From Actinomycetota bacterium (GTDB lineage Bacteria > Actinomycetota > Actinomycetes > Nanopelagicales > Nanopelagicaceae), in contig WLMW01000001.1 in the NCBI GenBank assembly GCA_009700025.1, positions 18,915 through 82,914 on the forward strand: DNA of 64,000 nucleotides, written 5' to 3'. Within the stretch, counting starts at the first letter, position 1. Each line of letters opens with the position of its first letter. The notes beneath the pieces were generated by a model. The model did not search any database. It saw nothing but the letters and a program-made list of their open reading frames with translations, and was not told where the DNA came from. A program made the position numbers and the translations under genes. This document shows positions 55,847 to 63,433 of this stretch, one piece after another.

Positions 55847-56833
55847 ATGACTACATCACTAATTCGTCGTCAAGCATTAGATACAGAGCTCGGACGTCTT
55901 GAAAGAATGCTTGAAATCCGTGCAGTGGAAGAAAGTATTCAGACTCTTTATAACGACGGTCATGTGCGCGGTAGTACCCACTTAGCAAATGGACAAGAAG
56001 CCATTTCGGTTGGAATCGCAAGTATTTTGCGGCCAACAGATGTTGTCACGTGTACTTATCGTGGCCACGCAACTGCATTGGCTTTAGGTGTTTCTCCTGA
56101 AGGAGTTCTTGGAGAAATCTGCGGACGAGTAATCGGTTGCTCTGGCGGCTTGGGTGGATCAATGCACCTCATGGATGCCAGCGTCGGACTTATGCCAACG
56201 TTTGCCATCGTTGGTGCGGGCTTGCCAGTGGCAGCTGGCGTGGCTCTTGCAGCCAAACTGAAAAAGAATGACTCTGTTGCTCTTACTATTTTTGGAGATG
56301 GCTCAACCAATATTGGCGCTTTCCATGAAACATTGAACATGGCAAGCATATTCAAACTCCCAATAGTTTTTGTCATTGAAAATAACTTATATGGTGAGTA
56401 CACGAGAATTAACCTCAGTACTCCAATTAGCGATTTAGCTGACCGTGCCGATTCTTACGCGATGCGAAAAGAAATAGTAGATGGCCAAGATATTGATGCA
56501 GTCCGTGCGTCAATATCAGCAGCTGTTAAGTATGCACGCGAAGGAAATGGTCCATCACTTATTGAAGCTAAGACTTATCGATATAGCGGCCACTCGCGTT
56601 CAGACCCAGCGACCTACCGTTTACCTGGCGAACTTGATGAGTGGAAGAAACGCGATCCTTTGGATATTGCGGCAGCAAAGCTGATCTCAAATGGAACCAT
56701 AACTGGCCAGGATTTAGAAAAGTTGAAATCTGAAATCGACACTCGAGTTGCAAAAGCTATTGAGACTGTTCTCGCTAGCGATGGTCCTTCACTAGAGGCA
56801 CTCATGCAACACGTGAGTGCGAGCCGGAAGTAG
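55847..56833 (+). CDS. 2-oxoacid dehydrogenase E1 component, alpha subunit
   Basis: This 328-residue ThDP-binding subunit is read from ATG 55847, preceded by GGAGGGG. The ThDP motif runs from FGDGSTNIGAFHETLN to VIENNLYGEY. RGHATALALGVSPEGVL and the phosphorylation-loop region YRYSGHSRSDPATYR fit the pyruvate/acetoin dehydrogenase family. No E2 acyltransferase or E3 gene follows. The only lipoyl acceptor in the window is the single-domain protein at 44960. Confidence 0.92.
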   Translation: MTTSLIRRQALDTELGRLERMLEIRAVEESIQTLYNDGHVRGSTHLANGQEAISVGIASILRPTDVVTCTYRGHATALALGVSPEGVLGEICGRVIGCSGGLGGSMHLMDASVGLMPTFAIVGAGLPVAAGVALAAKLKKNDSVALTIFGDGSTNIGAFHETLNMASIFKLPIVFVIENNLYGEYTRINLSTPISDLADRADSYAMRKEIVDGQDIDAVRASISAAVKYAREGNGPSLIEAKTYRYSGHSRSDPATYRLPGELDEWKKRDPLDIAAAKLISNGTITGQDLEKLKSEIDTRVAKAIETVLASDGPSLEALMQHVSASRK

Positions 56834-56840
56834 TTATTAA

Positions 56841-57638
56841 ATGAGTGAAGACGATCTAGTTCCTGTTGATTATGCAAAAAACCTTTTTAATTTGCATGGT
56901 CGCACTGCAGTCGTAACTGGTGGTGGGAGTGGATTAGGCGCTGCAATAGCAATCGGATATGCCCAAGTAGGCGTAAAGGTTGCATTGTTAGACGTGAATG
57001 AGCAGGGCATGAAAGCCACGCAAGCAATCATTGAGTCGCAGGGTGGAATTGCTAAGAGCTTTACTTGTGATGTGACTTCAAAGGAAAATCTACAATCAGT
57101 ATCCGATCAGATTGTTACTGAATTTTCAAGCGCGGATATTTTAGTAAATAGTGCAGGCTCAGCTTTTAGGTGTCCAGCTGAAGATTTTCCAGAGGATAAA
57201 CTGGACTTTATTCTCAACCTCAATCTAAAAGGAACCTATCTAGCTGGTCAGGTTTTTGGCAATGTGATGCTTAAGCAGGGCAAAGGAAGCATTATTAATA
57301 TTGCATCCATTGGTGGTTTTAATGCGTACCCTCTAGCAAGCGCTTACTTGGCTTCTAAAGGTGGAGTTGTGCAGTTAACAAAGTCATTTGCGCTTGAGTG
57401 GGGTAGCCGAGGTGTTCGCGTCAATGGCATTGGCCCAACTCTGATGGATTCTCCGCTTACAAAAGCCGGTGCAGCAACATCATCTATAACTGCTGACTTC
57501 ATCAAGTCCAGAATGCTCAGAGACCGACTTGGCCTGCCACGCGAACTAGTGGGAGCTGCAATTTTCTTAGGCAGTGATGCATCGCTATTGGTTAATGGTC
57601 ACACAATTATGTGTGACGACGGATACTTGATTGCATAA
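56841..57638 (+). CDS. Short-chain dehydrogenase/reductase (SDR)
   Basis: This 265-residue NAD(P)-dependent classical SDR has cofactor site VVTGGGSGLGAAIA, Asp after the second strand (LLDVNEQ, favouring NAD), NSAGS, catalytic Ser in NIASIGGF, and Tyr-x3-Lys in SAYLASKGG. It lies 7 bp after the E1 alpha gene and 3 bp before enolase copy B, so it acts in the same pathway. Gluconate 5-dehydrogenase-like or 2-keto-3-deoxy-acid dehydrogenase activities are typical for SDRs in such operons. Confidence 0.9.
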   Translation: MSEDDLVPVDYAKNLFNLHGRTAVVTGGGSGLGAAIAIGYAQVGVKVALLDVNEQGMKATQAIIESQGGIAKSFTCDVTSKENLQSVSDQIVTEFSSADILVNSAGSAFRCPAEDFPEDKLDFILNLNLKGTYLAGQVFGNVMLKQGKGSIINIASIGGFNAYPLASAYLASKGGVVQLTKSFALEWGSRGVRVNGIGPTLMDSPLTKAGAATSSITADFIKSRMLRDRLGLPRELVGAAIFLGSDASLLVNGHTIMCDDGYLIA

Positions 57639-57641
57639 TAG

Positions 57642-58781
57642 ATGAAGATTACTAGCGTCCGCGTAGCAACAATTAACCACATACTTCCTGTGCCGATTAT
57701 TTACGGCAATTGGATAATGGATCATCGAGAGTTTGCTTTAGTGCGCGTTGATTTAGAGGATGGTACCGCTGGTTTTGCATATGGATTAACTCGAGATGGC
57801 CCCATTGCATCGATAGTTCACCGTTCAATCGCGCCTTGTTATGTTGGCAGAGAGATTGATGACCCACAACAGGTCTTTTATGGAGCTTTGTGGACTAATC
57901 ACGCAGTGCACGCTGGTGGAATCGGAATGAGAGCTCTTTCATTAGTTGATATCGCCTGCTGGGATGCACTTGCGAGGCACAAAAATAAATCATTTCAAGA
58001 AATTCTTGGCGGGGAGTTATCTGAACTACCTGCTACAGCAATTGTGGGATACCCGCCAACAATGCCTGCGGATGAGCTTGCAGAGCAGATTGTCGAGTTA
58101 CAGAAAAAAGGTTGGAATCGTTTCAAGATACCGATTTCACCCGATCTAGAGTTTTCTGAATTACGTTTACGAGCCGCACGTGAAGCTGCGCCCAATGACT
58201 GGATTGGTTTTGACATTAATATGGTTTTGCGAACAAGTGAGGCAGTCCTTGAATTCGAAAGTAAAGTCAGAGATTTGAAGTTAGGTTGGATCGAAGATGT
58301 TGTACCGCCAGGTGATGCTGAGATGGTTGCACGAGTAAGACGCGGTTCAAAAACACCCATTGCAATGGGAGATGAGCAAGGTGGTGCTTACCATCCAGAA
58401 GCTCTTCTTACTGCTAATGCAGTTGATGTTATTCGAGTTGACGCAACTACAAATGGTGGAATAACTGGACTCCGTAAATCCCTTGCGCAAGCAAAACTAG
58501 CTAATGTAAAAGTGTCTCCACACATGTTTCCACATTTGCATTCACGGCTTCTGCCGATTTTAGGATTTAAAGATGTTCCTATCGAATGGGGGATTCCAGG
58601 TACTGGGGTGCATCCAATGGATGACGGGTTGGAGCAACCGGTCATTATTGACGGAAAAATGAAACCGCTGGCAACTTCAATAGGTTTGGGCAAAATAGTT
58701 GATTACGATTGGATAACGAAACAGCAGGTTAGTGATGAGCATGGAGCGCTAGCGAATATTCCCACAACCTGCCTCAAATAA
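57642..58781 (+). CDS. Enolase-superfamily dehydratase, copy B
   Basis: This 379-residue paralogue of copy A at 49649 shares GNWIMDHREFALVRV, GLTRDGPIAS, GMRALSLVDIACWD, WNRFKIPIS, a first metal ligand in WIGFDINM, WIEDVVPPG, GDEQGG and SPHMFPHLHSR. The differences around the first ligand (FDINM here, CDAAW in copy A) suggest different substrates. It probably dehydrates an aldonate to a 2-keto-3-deoxy acid. It is the last gene of the operon behind operator site 2. Confidence 0.87.
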   Translation: MKITSVRVATINHILPVPIIYGNWIMDHREFALVRVDLEDGTAGFAYGLTRDGPIASIVHRSIAPCYVGREIDDPQQVFYGALWTNHAVHAGGIGMRALSLVDIACWDALARHKNKSFQEILGGELSELPATAIVGYPPTMPADELAEQIVELQKKGWNRFKIPISPDLEFSELRLRAAREAAPNDWIGFDINMVLRTSEAVLEFESKVRDLKLGWIEDVVPPGDAEMVARVRRGSKTPIAMGDEQGGAYHPEALLTANAVDVIRVDATTNGGITGLRKSLAQAKLANVKVSPHMFPHLHSRLLPILGFKDVPIEWGIPGTGVHPMDDGLEQPVIIDGKMKPLATSIGLGKIVDYDWITKQQVSDEHGALANIPTTCLK

Positions 58782-58825
58782 ACTCAGAAGTTTTTAGATT
58801 TTCCTAAAATTACTCAAAGCTGGCA

Positions 58826-58845
58826 TAGGTCAAACGCTTGACTTA
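58826..58845. promoter_or_regulatory. Probable LacI-type operator, site 3 (diverged)
   Basis: TAGGTCAAACGCTTGACTTA keeps the GTCAA...TTGAC arms and a central CG at the same spacing as sites 1 and 2, with changes at the outer and spacer positions. It lies 104 bp upstream of the SDR gene at 58949, in the only sizeable gap in this part of the island. This placement supports function, but the match is imperfect. Confidence 0.55.
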
Positions 58846-58948
58846 TGGCTGGTGGAAACCTTAGTGTTTATTCAAAGGCTCAGGTTGAGTCAATTAGAAA
58901 GATCCTTCAGGGGGAATAATGGTTACAAAATCGTAAGAGAGGATAATT

Positions 58949-59734
58949 ATGTTAGATCAAGAATTTAGTAGTGATATCGCAGTTGTTACCGGAGGAGCTG
59001 CTGGACTTGGCCGTGAAATATCTCTCGCACTAGCATTAAGCGGGGCAAAAGTTTTAGCACTCGATGTTGATCTAGTTGGTTTAGAGGAAACGAAGGCAAT
59101 CGCAGCTGAATCTGGCGGAGAAGTAATTATTCTTCAATGTGATGTTGCGGATAGCGAGAAAGTTAAAGAGGCTTTCAAATATGTAGAAAAAGAGTTTGGC
59201 TTGTGCACAATTATGGTAGCAGCAGCTGGAATTGCCTTATATACAGAGTATTTGGCAATGGGTGAAAAGGAGATGGACCGTGCAATCGCTGTAAATCTTA
59301 AGGGACCATTGTTGTGCGCCCAAGAATCACTTCGTCATATGGAAAAAGCTGGCAGGGGAAATATTATTTTTATCTCGTCAGTTCAAGCGGTCATGAGTTT
59401 ATTTGGTTGTGTGGTTTATGCAGCAACTAAGGCGGGATTAATTGCGGCTGCTCGAACATTGTCGCTTGAAACAGGAAAGATGGGAGTTCGTGTAAATACT
59501 ATTTCCCCAGGAACGATTGATACACCAATGCTCGCTCGAGACTTAGCAAGTATGAACCGTGAAGAGGCATCAAAGTTTCTTGAAAAGGTAAAGGCCGCAA
59601 ATGTTCTAGGCCGTATTGGAAAGCCATCAGAAATCGCCGATGCCGTTAAGTATTTATCATCATCTAAAGCGTCATATGTAACGGGCATCGATTTAAGAGT
59701 TGATGCTGGCTTCACAGCATTGAAAGTCATCTAG
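58949..59734 (+). CDS. Short-chain dehydrogenase/reductase (SDR), likely sugar dehydrogenase
   Basis: This 261-residue classical SDR has cofactor site VVTGGAAGLGREIS, Asp in LALDVDLVG (NAD preference), AAAGIAL, catalytic Ser in FISSVQAV, and Tyr-x3-Lys in VVYAATKAG. A GAGAGG precedes the ATG. As first gene before a D-lyxose-isomerase-like cupin and SMP-30 lactonases, oxidation of an aldose to its lactone is the most natural role. Confidence 0.9.
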   Translation: MLDQEFSSDIAVVTGGAAGLGREISLALALSGAKVLALDVDLVGLEETKAIAAESGGEVIILQCDVADSEKVKEAFKYVEKEFGLCTIMVAAAGIALYTEYLAMGEKEMDRAIAVNLKGPLLCAQESLRHMEKAGRGNIIFISSVQAVMSLFGCVVYAATKAGLIAAARTLSLETGKMGVRVNTISPGTIDTPMLARDLASMNREEASKFLEKVKAANVLGRIGKPSEIADAVKYLSSSKASYVTGIDLRVDAGFTALKVI

Positions 59735-59752
59735 CGGAGATCGGAGGATACC

Positions 59753-60304
59753 TTGGCCACAACTAGAAAAGAGTTTGAAGAAAGACAGGCTTGGACGGCA
59801 AACCAACTTAGGGCAGCAGGTTATCCATTGACGGATGATGAAGAAAGACGCATAGAAGTTGCAGATTTTGGTCTTGGCGAGATTGACCACTTCGGAATTC
59901 AATTGATTACCTACATCAATACCGAACGAGTGTGCTCCAAAGATATAGTCATGAAACCTTGGCAGATTTGTCCTGAGCATCTTCATCCAAATGTGGGCAC
60001 AGAATTGGGTAAAGAGGAGACTTTCCGCTGCAGAAAAGGCTTGGTCTACTTATATGTTCAGGGAGAGCCAACAAACTCTCCATCACATCGACTGCGCGCA
60101 GATGATGAAGGAAAAGTGAGTGTGTTTCACGAAGTAGTTTTGAAGCCAGGAGACCAATACACCATTTTTCCCAATAGTTTGCACTGGTTTCAAGCAGGAG
60201 AAGAAGGGTGCATCGTCACTGAGTTCTCAACAAGCAGTACCGACGGTTCTGATATTTTCACGGACAAAGAAATCATTCGTGCTCCTAAGGTTCCAACACA
60301 ATAG
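59753..60304 (+). CDS. D-lyxose ketol-isomerase-like cupin
   Basis: This 183-residue cupin resembles the D-lyxose/D-mannose isomerase family. The metal site is suggested by His-x-His in CPEHLHPNVG, Glu in KEETFRCRKG and a later His in PNSLHWFQ. The start is TTG with GGAGG 5 bp upstream. Sugar isomerases of this family interconvert aldoses and ketoses such as D-lyxose and D-xylulose. Its presence is the best hint that the pathway handles a pentose or related sugar. Confidence 0.85.
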   Translation: MATTRKEFEERQAWTANQLRAAGYPLTDDEERRIEVADFGLGEIDHFGIQLITYINTERVCSKDIVMKPWQICPEHLHPNVGTELGKEETFRCRKGLVYLYVQGEPTNSPSHRLRADDEGKVSVFHEVVLKPGDQYTIFPNSLHWFQAGEEGCIVTEFSTSSTDGSDIFTDKEIIRAPKVPTQ

Positions 60305-60377
60305 ATTGAAAAAATAGCCTTCATCAAATGATGAAAAGAAGACAACAGTGAAACACGAGCTAGAAAAGGAGACTACG

Positions 60378-61220
60378 ATGAAATACACACTAGATGATGT
60401 ACAAAACCTCGCTTCTGGAATTGATCACTCTGAGGGGATTTGTTTAGGTAAAGATGGAAATCTGTACCTAGGAGGCGAAGCTGGCCAGATTTACCGACTC
60501 ACACAAGAAGGAAATCTGTCTCAAGTCGCCCAACTCGCTGGAGGAGGAATTTTACTAGGATTGACAGCCTGCTTGGACGGTCGTTTAATTGTGTGCGATC
60601 CGGGCAATAGATGCCTTTGGAAAGTTAACGTTGAGGATGATACTTGGACACTGTTTGCCGAAAGTAGTTCGACGGTCAAATTATTTTGTCCTAACTGGGG
60701 TGCATATCTACCCGATGGAAGCTATGTTTTCTCTGATTCCGGAAACTGGAAAGCAGCTGACGGATTCTTAGTTCGGGTATTAGTCAATGGGGATATTGAA
60801 AAGTGGGATTCTCAGTGTCCAGATTTTCCTAATGGCCTTGCGCTTTCAGCAGATGGAAAAGGGTTATATGTACTTGAGAGCACTCCAGGAGCTTTAGTTT
60901 ATATTCCAATTTTAAGCGATGGCTCTGCTGGTACAAAAGAAGTCATTTCTAAAATTCCGGGAGTACCTGATGGTGTGACTGTCACAACAACTGGAGAGCT
61001 AATTATTAGTTGCTATCGGCCAGATACTATTTTCGTCTGGTCGAAGGGTAATGGTTTGGAGATCTTGGTAGGAGATCCAGAGGGAGCAATAGTGGCCGCT
61101 CCAACAAATACTGTATTTGCTGGAACAGCAAGTAAGACTCTTATCTGGCCAAACTTTGCACGTTGGAATGTGTCTAAGTTAGAGACAAGTTACGAAGGAG
61201 TGCCGATTCTCGCCTTCTAA
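60378..61220 (+). CDS. SMP-30/gluconolactonase-family lactonase
   Basis: This 280-residue six-bladed propeller is of the SMP-30/gluconolactonase/LRE-like family. I use ATG 60378 with AGGAG 6 bp upstream. The metal-ligand positions expected in the family are SGIDHSEGICLGKDG (Glu), CPNWGAYLPDGSYVFSDSGN (Asn), FPNGLALSADGK (Asn) and VPDGVTVTTTGE (Asp). It would hydrolyse the sugar lactone made by the SDR upstream. It has no signal peptide, so it acts in the cytoplasm. Confidence 0.88.
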   Translation: MKYTLDDVQNLASGIDHSEGICLGKDGNLYLGGEAGQIYRLTQEGNLSQVAQLAGGGILLGLTACLDGRLIVCDPGNRCLWKVNVEDDTWTLFAESSSTVKLFCPNWGAYLPDGSYVFSDSGNWKAADGFLVRVLVNGDIEKWDSQCPDFPNGLALSADGKGLYVLESTPGALVYIPILSDGSAGTKEVISKIPGVPDGVTVTTTGELIISCYRPDTIFVWSKGNGLEILVGDPEGAIVAAPTNTVFAGTASKTLIWPNFARWNVSKLETSYEGVPILAF

Positions 61221-61243
61221 GGGTTTGGCGAAGTTACACAACT

Positions 61244-62140
61244 ATGAATTTCATTTCTGAATTACTCGCAGATAACTTAGGGTGGGCAGAAGGCCCAGCG
61301 ATTCTTCCAGATGGCCGCGTGTGCTTTGTAGAGACCTATAGAAGCCAGGTAAGTGTGTGAGAGAAAGGTAAAGGTGTTTCTCAGTACTCATTCACAACAG
61401 GTGGGCCTAATAGTTGTGTTCTTGGAAACGCTGGAGAGCTTTATGTTTGTCAGAATGGTGGAACAACTGGGCCTTGGCGCGCCGACACAATGGTTGAACC
61501 ATCTATTCAAGTTATATTTTCTGAAGGGGAAAATGCACAATTTCTTGCAACAGAGATCGATGGAATTAAGTTTAATGGACCAAATGATTTAGTTTTCGGT
61601 AAAAATGGTTGTCTCTATTTTACTGATCCTGGCACATATAACACGGTAAACCCGGATCCATCGTATATTTTTGAGTTATCACCTAATGGGAAAGGAAGAC
61701 TTCTTGCAGAACTTAAGCCAGCGACATTTCCCAATGGCATAGCAGTGGAAGCAGATGGCTCAATAGTGTGGGCTGAATCGTATTCGGGAATGGTGAGAAG
61801 ATTAAATATTAATACTTTAGCAATTCAAGATATTTGTAAATTACCAGGAGATCACCCAATTGCTGATGGGTTGGCAGTTGCCGAAGATGGAAGATTGTTT
61901 GTTACTACAGTTAACGGCGGCGGAATCGACGTAATTAATTCTGATGGAAGCTATGACCAATTCATTACAGTGGGAAAGATTCCGACAAACTGTGTTTTTT
62001 CAGGAAATGACTTATATGTCACTGATGCAGGCATGTTAGCCAACACTGCGGAGCCTTCTATGGTCGGCCAACTTTGGCGATTGAATAATGTGACACTAGG
62101 CCTGCCTGTTTCGTTTGGTTCTATAGCCTACAGCAGCTAG
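61244..62140 (+). pseudogene. Second SMP-30-family lactonase with in-frame UGA stop
   Basis: A 299-codon frame starts MNFISELLADNLGWAEGPA (ligand Glu) and reads FVETYRSQVSV. A TGA follows at 61358-61360, and the same frame continues EKGKGVSQYSF, GGPNSCVLG, FNGPNDLVFG, FPNGIAVEADGS and IADGLAVAEDG. All four metal-ligand regions are present. The stop falls where SMP-30 relatives often have an aromatic or hydrophobic residue, so TGG to TGA is the simplest explanation. The track calls only the piece after an internal ATG (61490). Confidence 0.8.
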
Positions 62141-62258
62141 TTTGGTAGAAGTTTAAGTCCGTCTCTTGAAAAGAATTTAACCAAGCTCATGAATTGGCCA
62201 TCGAAGTCCAACTAAGCGAGATACCATAAGTTCAACTTTGCCTTGGAAGGATATTTAA

Positions 62259-63413
62259 TTGAACCATAATCTCGCAAGGCCGAGTAGTTTTATATCTTCG
62301 CTAAAATATCGCTTCTCACCCGAGCTTTGGTTCATTATAAAAGCGTTTCTGATTTCCAGAGTTTTGTATTACTCAGCGGTCTTAGTAGTTACATATGCAA
62401 AAGGTTTAGAGTTTAAGTTAAGAATCTTGTGTCAATATGACTGTGGTTGGTACAAATCGATAACAGCCCACGGCTATATGACGACAGCGCTTACCGAAGG
62501 TCAAATTGGCGCTGCAAATTGGGCATTTTTTCCACTCCACCCGCTGGTTGTGAAAGCGGTATCGGATTTAACTCGAATTCACGTTCTAAGTGCTGCTTAC
62601 TTATTAGGCAATCTCTTCCTACTTGGTTCTTTGATTTATATATATAAGTATATTTCTGAGAACTTTTCAGATAATGCCGCACGTTATACGGTATTTCTGA
62701 TCGCACTGTCTCCAGTCAATGTTTACTTCACCTCTTTTTATACCGAGTCATTATTTTTATTTCTATCGTCAGCGACAATTTATTATGTAACACAGAGGCG
62801 CTGGATTCTTGCGGGAGTCTTAGGATCACTTTTGGGTGCAACTCGGAACACGGGCTTTTTAGTTGGCCTAATATTTATTGCTGTTTATGTCTTCAATAAG
62901 GACTGGAAACGTGAAGACGCGCAGGTGCGTAATTTTCTCTTCTCACTTTCACTTCTTCCACTAGGTCTATTTTCATACATGATTTTCTTACATTATCGAA
63001 CCGGTGATTTCCTCGCTTTTTACCACACTCATAAAGCTGGATGGGGATGGACCCAAAACAAATCACCATTATGGATTGTAGATAGTCTGCGATGGTTGCT
63101 CCACGGAGAAATATTTGGTCCAATGTCTACAAAAGTACTTCACATGGTATTAATTGTTTCCTGTTTTGCCTGCCTCTATTTCCTGCTAAAAAAGCGGTAT
63201 ATCGAACTCATAGTGCTTTTACCGATAACTCTCTTCACGCTAAATTCCACTTTGTTTGCTTACAGATATTTCTTGGGGTTGTATCCAATTTATTTGATGT
63301 TTGCCCTTCTTAGTGAGAAAAGAAAGTGGCTATTTAGGACGTTTCTCGCATGTGAAGTCGCCATCATGCCGCTTGCTGTATATCTCTGGGTGACTGGGTT
63401 TGGGCCTACATAG
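62259..63413 (+). CDS. PIG-V-like membrane mannosyltransferase
   Basis: This 384-residue protein has about ten hydrophobic helices. The first loop reads [16 protein letters not shown] and continues to [15 protein letters not shown], the acidic loop and signature of the PIG-V / GT-C mannosyltransferase family. Such enzymes use polyprenyl-phosphate mannose to modify cell-envelope or secreted molecules. The start is TTG behind AAGGA. The next gene encodes a Ser/Thr-Pro-rich exported protein, an attractive O-mannosylation target (inference). Confidence 0.87.
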   Translation: MNHNLARPSSFISSLKYRFSPELWFIIKAFLISRVLYYSAVLVVTYAKGLEFKLRILCQYDCGWYKSITAHGYMTTALTEGQIGAANWAFFPLHPLVVKAVSDLTRIHVLSAAYLLGNLFLLGSLIYIYKYISENFSDNAARYTVFLIALSPVNVYFTSFYTESLFLFLSSATIYYVTQRRWILAGVLGSLLGATRNTGFLVGLIFIAVYVFNKDWKREDAQVRNFLFSLSLLPLGLFSYMIFLHYRTGDFLAFYHTHKAGWGWTQNKSPLWIVDSLRWLLHGEIFGPMSTKVLHMVLIVSCFACLYFLLKKRYIELIVLLPITLFTLNSTLFAYRYFLGLYPIYLMFALLSEKRKWLFRTFLACEVAIMPLAVYLWVTGFGPT

Positions 63414-63433
63414 AAAATGAGTGGTATACCGAA

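Noticed and set aside
60320-60335. Palindrome TTCATCAAATGATGAA between the lyxose isomerase and lactonase genes
   Set aside because: The arms are 7 bp and AT-rich with a 2 bp centre and no T-run. It does not resemble the LacI operator and could be chance, so I do not call it a terminator or operator.
43309-61360. Selenocysteine at the two in-frame UGA codons
   Set aside because: Neither position is a known redox-active site in aldo/keto reductases or SMP-30 lactonases, and I see no convincing stem-loop just after either codon.
43099-62140. Genome-wide reassignment of UGA to tryptophan, suggested by two in-frame UGA codons
   Set aside because: UGA is used as the normal stop of many intact genes here, for instance in ATGA overlaps at menC/menD, nuoC/nuoD and nuoG/nuoH. 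A global code change is therefore excluded; only local read-through or mutation remains.
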